Source: Planctomycetota bacterium (GTDB lineage: Bacteria > Planctomycetota > UBA1135 > UBA2386). From it: a DNA stretch of 64,000 nt. Location: NCBI GenBank assembly GCA_019636245.1, contig JAHBXX010000017.1:1-64000 (forward strand), written 5' to 3'. Shown here in pieces: positions 8,778 through 16,958 of this stretch. A program made the position numbers and the translations under genes. Below the pieces are notes generated by a model, which ran no database searches, had not been told where the DNA came from, and worked only from the letters and a program-made list of their open reading frames with translations. Positions within the stretch are counted from its first letter, which is position 1. Each line of letters begins with the position of its first letter.

Positions 8778-9542
8778 TTGGACACGGCCACCATCCTGGT
8801 CTTCGCCATCACCCTGGCCGCCGGGGTGTTCATGGGCGCGATCAACAACGTCGCCGGCGGGGCGGGCGTGCTCGGCCTGCTCGCGTTCGAGCACCTGTGG
8901 CGGCTGCCGCTCGAGGTCGCCAACCCGTCGACGCGGGTCGCGGCCATCGGCGTCGGCGCCTTCGCCTGCCTGGGCTTCCTCCGCGCTGGCCAGCCCATCC
9001 CGGCGCGAGCGTGGGTGCAGGGCCTGGTCGCGCTGCCGGGAGCGATCCTGGGCAGCCGACTGGCCCTCGAGCTGCCGCCGCTGTGGTTCCGCGGCTACCT
9101 GGCCCTGGTGGTGGCGCTGCTGTTGTGGCAACAGCTGCGGCGGCGGCCCATCGGCCCCACCGGCAAGCGACCGGCATGGCTGGCCGCCCTGGGGTGCTTC
9201 GCCATCGGCCTGCACATGGGCTACGTGCAGATCGGCACCGGTCTCGTGGCGACGCTCGTCCTGGCGCAGACCTACCAGCGCGACCTGCTGGCGGTGAACG
9301 CCGCCAAGGGGATCATCGTCGTCGTCACGTCGGTCGCCAGCACGGGCAGCTTCGCCTGGTGCGGTGCGATCGCGTGGCTGCCGGCCCTGACCCTTGCCGC
9401 GGGCGCCGGCCTCGGCAGCTACGCCGCCAGCCACTGGAGCGTCGCCAGGGGCGGCGACGCCGTACGGCGGGTGGTCGTGGTGATCGCCATCCTGACCCTG
9501 CTGGAGCAGCTCCGGGAGATCGCCGTGCTGCTGGCCGGCTGA
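8778..9542 (+). CDS. TauE/SafE family membrane permease
   Basis: The 254-residue integral membrane protein has about eight hydrophobic segments in two halves. The first half includes AGVFMGAINNVAGGAGVLGLLAF, whose GxxxGxxNxxxGGG arrangement marks the TauE/SafE (sulfite exporter) family. The second half repeats the pattern at CFAIGLHMGYVQIGTGL. Members move small organic or inorganic sulfonates or anions across the inner membrane; the substrate here is unknown. The reading frame opens with TTG at 8778. No ATG occurs before the first helix, so TTG is the likely start. Confidence 0.85.
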   Translation: MDTATILVFAITLAAGVFMGAINNVAGGAGVLGLLAFEHLWRLPLEVANPSTRVAAIGVGAFACLGFLRAGQPIPARAWVQGLVALPGAILGSRLALELPPLWFRGYLALVVALLLWQQLRRRPIGPTGKRPAWLAALGCFAIGLHMGYVQIGTGLVATLVLAQTYQRDLLAVNAAKGIIVVVTSVASTGSFAWCGAIAWLPALTLAAGAGLGSYAASHWSVARGGDAVRRVVVVIAILTLLEQLREIAVLLAG

Positions 9543-9569
9543 GTTGCTGCCGGCACCGCGGCCGGCTCC

Positions 9570-9575
9570 TATCCT
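9570..9575 (+). promoter_or_regulatory. Putative -10 box of the SDR gene (TATCCT)
   Basis: The hexamer ends six bases before the ATG, which predicts a transcript beginning at or next to the start codon. No Shine-Dalgarno sequence is seen. Confidence 0.5.
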
Positions 9576-9581
9576 GCCCGC

Positions 9582-10322
9582 ATGAGCCGCCACATCGTCG
9601 TCACCGGTGCGAGTTCGGGCATCGGCGCCGCCTGCGCCCGCGCCTTCGCCCGGCTCGGCGACCGCCTGTCCCTCGGCGCCCGCCGGGTCGAGCGCATCGA
9701 AACCGCGTCACCCACCGACTTCCGCCAGGCGCTGGACGTCACCGATCCGGCGAGCGTGGCCAGGTTCGTCGAGGCCGCGATCGCCGCGCACGGGCCGATC
9801 GACGTGCTGGTCAACAATGCCGGACTGGCCCGCGGCACCGAGACCATCGCCACCGCCACCGGCGCGGCATGGCGCGAGATGGTCGAGACCAACGTGCTCG
9901 GTCTGCTGGAGGTCACCCGCCACATCCTGCCGGGCATGGTCGCCGCCCGCCGCGGCCATGTCGTCGTCATCGGCTCGATCGCCGCCCACAAGGCCTACGC
10001 CGGCGGCAGCGTGTACTGCGGCAGCAAGCGCGCGCTGCAGTCGATCTGCGAGGCCCTGCGCCTCGAGACGCTCGGCCAGGGCATCCGCGTCACCAGCGTC
10101 GATCCCGGCATGGTGGAGACCGAGTTCTCCCTGGTGCGGTTCCGCGGCGACGCCGAGCGCGCGGCGAAGGTCTACCAGGACACCCGCCCCCTGACCGCCG
10201 AGGACGTCGCCGAGTGCGTCGTGTTCGCGGCGACCCGCCCGGCGCACGTCAACATCGACACGATCGTCGTCATGCCGACCGACCAGGCCTCGCCGCACCA
10301 CCTGCACCGCGGCGGCCGCTGA
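9582..10322 (+). CDS. Short-chain dehydrogenase/reductase
   Basis: This 246-residue cytosolic SDR has the cofactor motif VTGASSGIGAACARAFA at the N-terminus. NNAG (LVNNAGLARG) comes next, then the catalytic Ser in VVVIGSIAAHKAYAGG and the YxxxK pair in VYCGSKRALQS. The SDPGMVETEFS-like segment (SVDPGMVETEFSLVRF) resembles the YdfG group, which oxidises serine and 3-hydroxy acids with NADP. Classical SDRs are hard to assign by motif, so the substrate stays open. The stop is three bases from the convergent end of the alpha/alpha-repeat protein gene. Confidence 0.88.
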   Translation: MSRHIVVTGASSGIGAACARAFARLGDRLSLGARRVERIETASPTDFRQALDVTDPASVARFVEAAIAAHGPIDVLVNNAGLARGTETIATATGAAWREMVETNVLGLLEVTRHILPGMVAARRGHVVVIGSIAAHKAYAGGSVYCGSKRALQSICEALRLETLGQGIRVTSVDPGMVETEFSLVRFRGDAERAAKVYQDTRPLTAEDVAECVVFAATRPAHVNIDTIVVMPTDQASPHHLHRGGR

Positions 10323-10325
10323 GGC

Positions 10326-11549
10326 TCACTTCGCCTTGGTGGCCACCGGCCAGGCGACCGGCCGCGGCAGGCCGGGCATGTGCAGCGTCAGCAGCGCCAG
10401 CGCCGTGCCGTAGCCCGCGGAGCGGCCGAACTGGCGGTCGTTCCAGCTGCCGTCGGCATCGCGCGACCTCGCGAGCACCGCGCGCAAGCGGGCGCGGAAG
10501 GCGTCGCGCAGCTCGGCATCGGCGATCAGCTCGATCGCCTGCGCGGTGTAGAGGTGACCGAACAGGAAGTAGTACGGGGCGATGCCGTAGGGCTCGACGT
10601 GGGTGCCGGGCTGGCTCTTGCGCACGGCGAGGTCGTCCCAGTGGGCGAAGAACAGTTCGACGGCAGCGCGCAGACGGTCGGGATCGCCGCGCCCTGCGAG
10701 CAGCAGGGTCGTCTCGCAGGCGGCGGCCCTGGCCGCCGCGCCCGGCGTGCGGTCCATCATCGACAGCGTCGATTCCTCGGCGGCCGCACGGCTCCTGCCG
10801 GGAGCGCCGTAGGCGAACCCGCCGGCCTTCGACCGCGCCCGCTCGAGCGCCCCGAGCGCCTGTTCGACCACCTGCGCATCGACTTCGTGACCGCGGGCGC
10901 GGGCGTGGAACAGCGCCTGCAACGCCGGCGCCGTCATGAACGTCGAGGCGCTGTTGCGCGGACTGCGGTAGCCACGCGGGCGCGAGTAGTTCCACCCGCC
11001 GGCTTCGGGGATCGCCGACGCGACGAGCGTGGCCACCAGCCAGCCGACGCGCCGTTCGACCGCCGCCGCGCGCGCCTCCGGCACGAGCGCATGGTCCTGC
11101 AGGTGCAGCAGCAGCTGCAGGGCGAACACATGGCCCCAGCCGCGCACGTCGTAGGTGCCGACGAAGTCCGGCTGCATGCGCGGCGCGTCCAGGGTCTCGA
11201 GCACGAATCCGAGACCACGGTCGACGGCCTCCTGCCGCCGGGCGTCCTGGCGGTAGCCCGGCGCCGCGATCAGTCCGAGGCATGCGATCGCGGTGCCCCC
11301 GACGCGGTAGCCGATCGGCAGTTGGCCCCGGTCCTCGCGGTAGACGCCCTCGTAGGGCCACTGGTCGCGCCCTTCGCCCTCCTGCAGCGCCAGCAGGGCC
11401 GCGATCGCCTGCTGCGTCGCGACCTCGACATCGAGCGGCGCACCGTCCGCCACCGGCAACGTCGTGAAGCGGATCGGCGCGGGCCCCGGATCGCTCTGGG
11501 CAGCGACCAGCGCAGGGAGCAACAGGGGCAACGACGAGTTCCAGCGCAT
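10326..11549 (-). CDS. Exported alpha/alpha-toroid (squalene cyclase-like repeat) protein
   Basis: The 407-residue protein has a short signal peptide ending at LVAAQS. Repeating helical hairpins follow, with QW/GGW-type features (QEGEGRDQWPYEGVY, PEAGGWNYSRP, RDADGSWNDRQFG). This is the alpha/alpha barrel of prenyltransferase/squalene-cyclase repeat proteins. The DxDD-type acid motif of true cyclases is not evident, and the signal peptide argues for an exported structural or binding role. A GGAGG sequence lies just before the ATG. It is divergent from the DUF4384 gene with about 100 bases between them. Confidence 0.75.
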   Translation of the reverse strand: MRWNSSLPLLLPALVAAQSDPGPAPIRFTTLPVADGAPLDVEVATQQAIAALLALQEGEGRDQWPYEGVYREDRGQLPIGYRVGGTAIACLGLIAAPGYRQDARRQEAVDRGLGFVLETLDAPRMQPDFVGTYDVRGWGHVFALQLLLHLQDHALVPEARAAAVERRVGWLVATLVASAIPEAGGWNYSRPRGYRSPRNSASTFMTAPALQALFHARARGHEVDAQVVEQALGALERARSKAGGFAYGAPGRSRAAAEESTLSMMDRTPGAAARAAACETTLLLAGRGDPDRLRAAVELFFAHWDDLAVRKSQPGTHVEPYGIAPYYFLFGHLYTAQAIELIADAELRDAFRARLRAVLARSRDADGSWNDRQFGRSAGYGTALALLTLHMPGLPRPVAWPVATKAK

Positions 11550-11639
11550 GGGCCTCCGGGGGGCGAACTCGCATCGGAGGCGATGCAGCGCGGCACGGCA
11601 AGAGGCGGCTCCACGCTCGACCACCCAGGCGACCCGGCG

Positions 11640-11645
11640 TAGCCT
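11640..11645 (+). promoter_or_regulatory. Putative -10 box (TAGCCT) of the DUF4384-like gene
   Basis: The hexamer lies seven bases before the ATG at 11653, so the transcript is predicted to be leaderless. Confidence 0.45.
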
Positions 11646-11652
11646 GCCGGCG

Positions 11653-12309
11653 ATGAACCGCCGACTCTGGGCCCTGCCGGCCCTGGCCCTGCTCGCCGCC
11701 GGCGTGATCTGGTGGCAACGGCCAACCGACGCCCCGGCGGCCACCTGGCGCGTCGGCTCGGGCACGGACTTCCGCCATGGGCGCGACTTCGACGAGCTGC
11801 CGCCGGAATCGCCGGTCCGGCTGTCGGTGCACGCCGCCGCGCCGACGCACATCTACGTCTTCTCGCAGAGCCGGGAGGATGGCACCCTGCTGCTCTGGCC
11901 CTCGCCCGGCCTTCGCGGCGACATCGGCCAGCCGCTCCCGGCCGGACAGAGCGTGCTGCCCGGTTCCCTCGACGGCAAGGAGCTGGCCTGGACGACGCGC
12001 GGCGGGGTTCGCGCCGGCACGACGTTCGTGGTCATCGCCGCCCTCGCTCCCGTCCCCGAGCTCGAATCGCTGTTGCCGCAGCTCCGGCATTGGAGCAACA
12101 CCGTGTTCCCGGACGGCGCCATGGTCGTCACCCGCCCAGCGGCGCCCGGGAGCCAAGGTACGCCACCCCGGACGGAGTGGCCGAGCGCGCTGCTGCAGCG
12201 CGCCGCGGCGGACGTCCCCGAGGGCCAGCCGAACGGGCCCTTGCGACCGGACCCGATCCTGCCCGGCGTCTTCACCAGCCGGTGGCGGGTGGTCGAGAAG
12301 GCCGGCTGA
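11653..12309 (+). CDS. Exported protein with DUF4384-like domain
   Basis: The 218-residue protein has an N-terminal hydrophobic segment (LWALPALALLAAGVIWW) that anchors or exports it. The core SPVRLSVHAAAPTHIYVFSQ, followed by SREDGTLLLWPSP, matches the DUF4384 pattern. In that pattern a strand on how data are presented is followed by DG-x-x-x-L-x-P. Such domains often accompany Ser/Thr kinases or peptidases at the envelope; here it stands alone. The start is supported by a TAGCCT box seven bases upstream. The family call rests on this core. Confidence 0.65.
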   Translation: MNRRLWALPALALLAAGVIWWQRPTDAPAATWRVGSGTDFRHGRDFDELPPESPVRLSVHAAAPTHIYVFSQSREDGTLLLWPSPGLRGDIGQPLPAGQSVLPGSLDGKELAWTTRGGVRAGTTFVVIAALAPVPELESLLPQLRHWSNTVFPDGAMVVTRPAAPGSQGTPPRTEWPSALLQRAAADVPEGQPNGPLRPDPILPGVFTSRWRVVEKAG

Positions 12310-12341
12310 AGCGCCTGCCGGGCCGCGGCAACGGCCAGGCG

Positions 12342-12917
12342 TCAGCTGGCGAGGGCTTCCTCGACGGCGGCGCAGAGCACGTGCACACAGAGCAGGTGCG
12401 ACTCCTGGATGCGCGGCGTGCTGGTGGACGGCACCTGCACCGCGACATCGGCATGGTCGAGGGCGGCGCCGCGCCTCTCGCCGCACAACACGGCGGTGGC
12501 CAGCCCCATGGCCTTGGCCTGGCGCAGGGCCGCGACGACGTTGCGGCTGCCGCCCGAAGTCGTGAAGCCGATCAACAGGTCGCCGGCGCGGCCGATCCCC
12601 TCGACCTCGCGCGCGAACACGTGCTCGTAGCCAGCATCGTTGCCGATCGCGGTCAGCGTCGGCACCGACTGGCCGAGCGCGACGGCGGCATACGGGCCCC
12701 GCTGCTTCTTCTCGAACCAACCCACCAGTTCCCCGGCGGCGTGCGCGGCATCGCACGCGCTGCCGCCGTTGCCGCAGAGCAGGATCTTGCCGCCTCCGCG
12801 CAGGGTCGCCACCGCGAGGTCGCAGAGCGCGACCAGGTTCGGCAGGCATCCCACGGCCAGCCGCCGTTTGGTGGCGATGCTCTCTTCGATCGAGGCGAGG
12901 ATCCGGGCGGCGTCCAT
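12342..12917 (-). CDS. gmhA: Phosphoheptose isomerase (SIS domain)
   Basis: GmhA converts sedoheptulose-7-phosphate to D-glycero-D-manno-heptose-7-phosphate, the first step toward ADP- or GDP-heptose. The 191 residues have the family length. ILLCGNGGSACDAAHAAGEL is the SIS-domain phosphate-binding loop with the catalytic Glu. IGFTTSGGSRNVVAAL is the second sugar-binding segment. ESHLLCVHVLC holds the C-terminal catalytic His. The ATG at 12917 is preceded by a GGGGGACC ribosome-binding site; an ATG eight codons upstream is less likely. No other heptose genes (gmhB, hldE) are present here. Confidence 0.88.
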   Translation of the reverse strand: MDAARILASIEESIATKRRLAVGCLPNLVALCDLAVATLRGGGKILLCGNGGSACDAAHAAGELVGWFEKKQRGPYAAVALGQSVPTLTAIGNDAGYEHVFAREVEGIGRAGDLLIGFTTSGGSRNVVAALRQAKAMGLATAVLCGERRGAALDHADVAVQVPSTSTPRIQESHLLCVHVLCAAVEEALAS

Positions 12918-12997
12918 CGGTCCCCCACGATGCTGCCGCATGGCCGCCCGGCAGGCCAGCGCTTTCGCTATCGCCGCGGTCGCGGTGGGACGGCCGA

Positions 12998-13345
12998 TCA
13001 GAACGGCTTCGCCTGCGCCAGCCACGCCGCCGTCGCACCGACGCCGACGACCAGCAAGAGCGCGACGAGCCTGGGCAGCAGGCCGCGCCGCACCAGGATC
13101 GGCAGGGCGCCGAGCAGCAGCCAGCAGCCGATCTTCGCCAGGGCCCAGTTCGGCCAGCCGAGACCATCCTTGTGCAACTTGCCGATGCCGGCCACGAGCA
13201 TCACCAACAAGCCGATGCCGTGCAGCACGGTGAACACGGCGGCGGGCTTGGCGCCGCCGACGGCCGTCGCCAGGATGCCACCGAGCCCCAGCAGCAGCAC
13301 CATCGCGCCGACGACATGCAACAGGCGGTAGGTTTCGGGCGTCAT
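12998..13345 (-). CDS. Small membrane protein, four helices
   Basis: This 115-residue protein is almost entirely hydrophobic. Helices lie at about residues 5-28 (LHVVGAMVLLLGLGGILATA), 34-56, 70-86 and 91-110. A conserved-looking loop KLHKDGLGWPNWALAKIG sits between helices two and three. It resembles small integral membrane proteins annotated only as hypothetical in many genomes. It starts divergently from the glycerophosphodiesterase gene and ends about 80 bases before gmhA on the same strand. No function can be assigned. Confidence 0.75.
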   Translation of the reverse strand: MTPETYRLLHVVGAMVLLLGLGGILATAVGGAKPAAVFTVLHGIGLLVMLVAGIGKLHKDGLGWPNWALAKIGCWLLLGALPILVRRGLLPRLVALLLVVGVGATAAWLAQAKPF

Positions 13346-13397
13346 TGCGCAACATCATGCAGGCCGCATCGTCTGCTGCCTACAAGATCTCCGGCTC

Positions 13398-13403
13398 TAC
13401 ACT
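13398..13403 (+). promoter_or_regulatory. Putative -10 box (TACACT) of the glycerophosphodiesterase gene
   Basis: The hexamer lies seven bases before the ATG at 13411. This favours 13411 over the in-frame ATG at 13345, which would place this box inside the coding region. Confidence 0.5.
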
Positions 13404-13410
13404 CGCTCCC

Positions 13411-14226
13411 ATGACGCCGACCCCGTCCGTGTTCGGCGAGCTGGCGAACCTGGCTCGCACGGGTCCCACGGTCGTCGCCCACCGTGGCGACAGCGGCCTC
13501 TGGGCGGAGAACACCCTGCCGGCTTTCCGCGCCGCGCGACGCGCCGGCGTGAGGATGCAGGAGTTCGACGTGCGGTCGAGCCGCGATGGGGTGCTGGTCT
13601 GCATCCACGACGCCACCCTCGACCGCACCACGGATGCCGCCACGAAGCTCGGCCCAGGCGCCCTGGTGGCCGAGCAGACGCTCGCCGCGATCCGAGACCT
13701 CGACGCAGGTTCCTGGCGCGGCGAGCGCTGCCGCGGCGCGCGCGTGCCGACCCTGGCGGAAGTCGCCGAGGCGCTGGGGCCGACCGGCATCGCGATGGTC
13801 GAACACAAGGCCGGGCCGGCCACGGCCTACGTGCACGAGCTGCGACGGCTCGGCCTCGCCGAACGCGCCATCCTGCAGTCCTTCGACTGGACGTTCGTGG
13901 CCGCGGCGCGCGAACTCGCCCCCGAGCTCGCGGTCGCCCTGCTGGGGCCGACGCGCGCCTGTCCGGCACTCGACGAGAACGCCGTGGCGGCGGCCGCGCG
14001 CCTCGGCGCCGGCATGCTGCATTGGGCGATCGATCGCATCGGCCCGGAGACCGTCGCACGGTGCCACGCCGCCGGCTTGCTGGTCTGCAGCTACACGACC
14101 GACGACGACGTCGGCTTCTGCGGCGGCGCCGCCATCGGCATCGATGCGATGTGCACGAATCGGCCCGAACGCATGCTGGAGCTGCGCGCTCGGGTGGCGC
14201 GGGGGCAACCGCGGACGGGCGCCTGA
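13411..14226 (+). CDS. Glycerophosphodiester phosphodiesterase
   Basis: The enzyme cleaves glycerophosphodiesters to glycerol-3-phosphate and an alcohol. The 271 residues follow the GDPD pattern. VVAHRGDSGLWAENTLPAF has the first catalytic His and the ENT block. GVRMQEFDVRSSRDGVLVCIHDATLDRTT has the metal-binding acidic pair and the second His. VEHKAG and a TIM-barrel end with CTNRPERML complete it. No signal peptide is present when the start is at 13411, so it is cytosolic like UgpQ. Its product would feed GlpD, which lies about 8 kb away, though nothing here shows co-regulation. Confidence 0.88.
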   Translation: MTPTPSVFGELANLARTGPTVVAHRGDSGLWAENTLPAFRAARRAGVRMQEFDVRSSRDGVLVCIHDATLDRTTDAATKLGPGALVAEQTLAAIRDLDAGSWRGERCRGARVPTLAEVAEALGPTGIAMVEHKAGPATAYVHELRRLGLAERAILQSFDWTFVAAARELAPELAVALLGPTRACPALDENAVAAAARLGAGMLHWAIDRIGPETVARCHAAGLLVCSYTTDDDVGFCGGAAIGIDAMCTNRPERMLELRARVARGQPRTGA

Positions 14227-14239
14227 GCGGCAGCTGCGG

Positions 14240-14686
14240 TCAGAAGACCTTCACGACGCCAGCCCCGGACGCCGAATCGAAGGTGATCTGGATCAGGTAG
14301 CCGAGCTGCGTGCCGTCGGCGATCACGACGTGCGCGCTGCCACAGGTTTCCCGCAGCGTGCGCAGCAGATCGCTCGACAGGGCCACTTGGAAGCCATTGC
14401 AGGGCAGCAGCGTCGAGGCGCCCGACAGCGGATCGACCAAGGTGGCGGTGAACAGCCCCAGTTCGTCGCACGCCTTCAAGGTCAGCGGCGCGTCGGCAGG
14501 AATCGATGTCGAACCACGCACGGCGCCGGACCCACCACACCCCGAAGCCGACGCGAGGAAGGTGGGACGCGGCAGGATCCACACGCCCGTGCCACCCGCG
14601 CCCTCGCCACCGTCGGTGCCCATGCTCGGCAGGGCGAACCACGCGGCAACGAGCGCGAACAGGAGGAAGCGGAGGAGGGCCTTCAT
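14240..14686 (-). CDS. Hypothetical exported protein
   Basis: This 148-residue protein begins with a signal peptide (MKALLRFLLFALVAAWFALP). A small Gly/Ser-rich beta-type domain follows, with three or four cysteines (ASGCGGSG, LKACDELG, LPCNGF, RETCGSA) that could form disulfides outside the cytoplasm. I do not recognise the family. It lies downstream of the anti-sigma gene on the same strand, 76 bases from its stop, and could be the last gene of the sigma operon. It is convergent with the glycerophosphodiesterase gene. Confidence 0.65.
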   Translation of the reverse strand: MKALLRFLLFALVAAWFALPSMGTDGGEGAGGTGVWILPRPTFLASASGCGGSGAVRGSTSIPADAPLTLKACDELGLFTATLVDPLSGASTLLPCNGFQVALSSDLLRTLRETCGSAHVVIADGTQLGYLIQITFDSASGAGVVKVF

Positions 14687-14762
14687 GCGAAGGGGGGCCG
14701 GCGCGGCATGGCGCCGGATCGGCGAATGGTAGCGAGGCAGCCGGCAGCTGCCAACCCCGCTG

Positions 14763-15872
14763 CTATCGGCCGTCGGCGGGCCCGCCCACGAGCCCCCACC
14801 CCTGTTCCCCCTGCGCCGGCGCAAACCAGGCGGGGAAGGACTCCGCCACGACCTTGGCATCCGGATTGCTGCGGATCAGGTGCAGGAAGTGGGTGCGCCG
14901 GCCGAGTTCGCGGGCCGCCCAGGCCCGACGGTGGGGAGTCTCCTCGTGCAGGCGCCCGAACCAGTGCGCGCAGTCCCGGAACTGCCCCTTGAGCCCATAG
15001 GCCAGCCCGAGGTTGAAGAACGCCGTCGGAGTCATGCGCGGCTGCTCCTGCGCCACCCCCGAGTCGACCAGTTGGAGCAGGAGCTCGACCGCCCCGTCGC
15101 AGTCCCCTTCGTCGAGGTGGAGGTTGCCGAGGTTCAGCAGGGCATAGCCGCGCAGGATCCTGTCCTCGGAGTCGCTGAGCACGGTGGCGAACTGCTGCCG
15201 CGACAGCGCGCGCTGGCCGCGCACGTAGTGCACCAGACCGATGTAGATGCGGGCCTCGTGCATCGACGGCTCGAGCGCCAGGCACTCGGCCAGCAGGCGC
15301 TGGCCCTTGGCCAGGTTCTCGTCGGGCGACCGCAGATGGCCGTCGAAGAGGTCCTTGGCCGTCACCCATTCCGGGCCGATGGCCCCCTCGGAGCGCGCCA
15401 CCTCGTCGAGGAGGTTGCGGCCGCGCATGGCCATGTCGGGCACCGGCACGGGCTCCTTGGCGACCTCCCGCGAGAAGTCCGGCGAGAGGCCCATCAGGAC
15501 GAAGCAGCGCCCGAGTTCGTAGAGGATGCGCGACAGGCGGCGGCGATTGCGGGTCAGCTGCTCGCGCAGGCGGTCGGCCGCGCCACTGCCTTCCGCGCCA
15601 CTGCCTTCCGCGCCGCTGCCTTCCGCGCCGCTGCCTTCCGCGGCGGCCGACAGGGTCGTCGCACCCGCCGCCGCGAGGCGCTTGTGCAGGCGCACCTGGG
15701 TGCGGATGCCGTCGAGGAAGGCCCGGCAGTTCTCGCACACGTCCGAATGGACCATCACCCGCCGCACCGACGCCGGGTCGAGTTCGCCGTCGAGCATCGC
15801 CGACAGGTCGACCTGGATCGGCAGGCACGGATCCTGGCCCGGCATGGAGTTCGTGTCGGGAGAGGTTGCCAT
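14763..15872 (-). CDS. Zinc-finger anti-sigma factor-like protein with TPR repeats
   Basis: The N-terminus has the anti-sigma zinc-binding pattern HSDVCENCRAFLDGI (His plus CxxC) within the first 60 residues, as in ZAS-domain proteins that hold ECF sigma factors. A Gly/Ser/Glu linker with four AEGSG repeats follows. The C-terminal 250 residues are TPR-like helical pairs (ARIYIGLVHYVRGQRALS, RGYALLNLGNLHLDEGDCD, TAFFNLGLAYGLKGQFRD). No transmembrane helix is visible, so it should be a soluble regulator. It lies directly downstream of an ECF sigma gene. The ATG at 15872 is used here; an in-frame TTG at 15887 would add five residues. Confidence 0.75.
   Translation of the reverse strand: MATSPDTNSMPGQDPCLPIQVDLSAMLDGELDPASVRRVMVHSDVCENCRAFLDGIRTQVRLHKRLAAAGATTLSAAAEGSGAEGSGAEGSGAEGSGAADRLREQLTRNRRRLSRILYELGRCFVLMGLSPDFSREVAKEPVPVPDMAMRGRNLLDEVARSEGAIGPEWVTAKDLFDGHLRSPDENLAKGQRLLAECLALEPSMHEARIYIGLVHYVRGQRALSRQQFATVLSDSEDRILRGYALLNLGNLHLDEGDCDGAVELLLQLVDSGVAQEQPRMTPTAFFNLGLAYGLKGQFRDCAHWFGRLHEETPHRRAWAARELGRRTHFLHLIRSNPDAKVVAESFPAWFAPAQGEQGWGLVGGPADGR
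15582..15641 (-). repeat. Four tandem 15-bp units in the anti-sigma gene
   Basis: Four consecutive 15-base units encode AEGSG four times on the minus strand. On the plus strand units one and two read GCCACTGCCTTCCGC and units three and four differ by one base (GCCGCTGCCTTCCGC). The repeat lies in the linker between the zinc finger and the TPR part. A whole-codon unit can expand or contract by replication slippage without changing frame. Confidence 0.95.
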
Positions 15873-15896
15873 CGTGCGCCAGGGCAAGAACGGGAA

Positions 15897-16814
15897 CTAG
15901 TCGTGCACGGCTCTCGGGTCACGCCCGCGGGCGTGACCTGGCACCCGGACGAACCCGGCCCTGGTCGGGGTTGCGGTCGCGCGATCTCCGCATGCGGCAG
16001 CCGACAAGTGGCGCAGTTCCCCCGGCAGCGCGGCCGGCAGCGCGGCTCCACCGAGTTCGCCCAGCGACCGCTCCATGCCGCGGAAGATCTTCCGGCGACC
16101 ACGGAAGATCACCATCTTCAGGTTCTCGAGGCGGATGCCCAGGGCTGCGGCGGCATCGCGGTAGGAGACGCCATCCACCTCGACCATGGTCAGGGCCAGC
16201 CGCTCCTTCGCCGACAAGCGCTCGAAGTGGAGCAGGTAGAGGCTCAGGTAGAGCACGTAGGCCCCGTTCACGACGCCGGCGCTCTCCGCCTCGCTCGCGG
16301 CACGATCCGGCCGACGGGTGCGAACGTCCTCCGGCTGCAGCACATCCTCGTCCATCGACTGGAACCGGGCGAGACGGGACCGGCCCTTGAGGAACTTCAG
16401 CAGCGTGTTGCGGGCGATCCGGTGGCCCCAGCCCCGGAAGGCATCGGCGCGATCGGCGACGAAGCGGTGCGGGTAGCGGTAGATGTTCAGGAAGACTTCC
16501 TGCAGGACGTCGTGCTCGTCGATCTGGTGCGGCACCCGGCGCAGGCTGCAGTGGATCGCATGCAGGAAGGCGCCGCGGTTCAGCTCGAACAGCAACGCGA
16601 ACACGGCGGGTTCGCCGGTGTTCTTGTAGGAGTCCATCAGGCAGGTGCTCGTCCAGTCGGCGCGCTCCTGCTCGCTGGCGAAGCGGGCTGCACCGTGCGG
16701 CGGCAGGCCACGCGCCAGACGCAGCAGCGCGGCATCGCCGGTCTGCTCCCACAACTCGAGCAACCGGCCGGCCAGGGCCTGCGCGTCCAGCGGGTTGTGG
16801 GTCGAGTGCAGCAT
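15897..16814 (-). CDS. ECF-type RNA polymerase sigma factor
   Basis: The 305-residue protein has sigma region 2 at about residues 75-146 (DVLQEVFLNIYRYPHRF, then AFRGWGHRIARNTLLKFL). Region 4 lies near 205-250 (LSAKERLALTMVEVDGVSYR, then an HTH with ALGIRLENLKMVIFRGRRKI). It would direct core polymerase to target promoters when released by the anti-sigma protein encoded next. It is longer than usual: about 70 residues precede region 2 and about 50 unstructured residues follow region 4. The two genes are separated by about 24 bases, and a histidine-kinase-like gene lies 144 bases upstream. Confidence 0.88.
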   Translation of the reverse strand: MLHSTHNPLDAQALAGRLLELWEQTGDAALLRLARGLPPHGAARFASEQERADWTSTCLMDSYKNTGEPAVFALLFELNRGAFLHAIHCSLRRVPHQIDEHDVLQEVFLNIYRYPHRFVADRADAFRGWGHRIARNTLLKFLKGRSRLARFQSMDEDVLQPEDVRTRRPDRAASEAESAGVVNGAYVLYLSLYLLHFERLSAKERLALTMVEVDGVSYRDAAAALGIRLENLKMVIFRGRRKIFRGMERSLGELGGAALPAALPGELRHLSAAACGDRATATPTRAGFVRVPGHARGRDPRAVHD

Positions 16815-16958
16815 GAGTCATCAACCGGGTCGCCCCGGCAGTGCGGCGACGACGACCGACCTGGGCATCTTGCCACTGCCGACAGCGACTGGGAAGTGCC
16901 GTTGGATAGGACGAACGGGTGGCCGCCAAAGTCCCCGCAGCCGCAACTTGCGCGGGCT

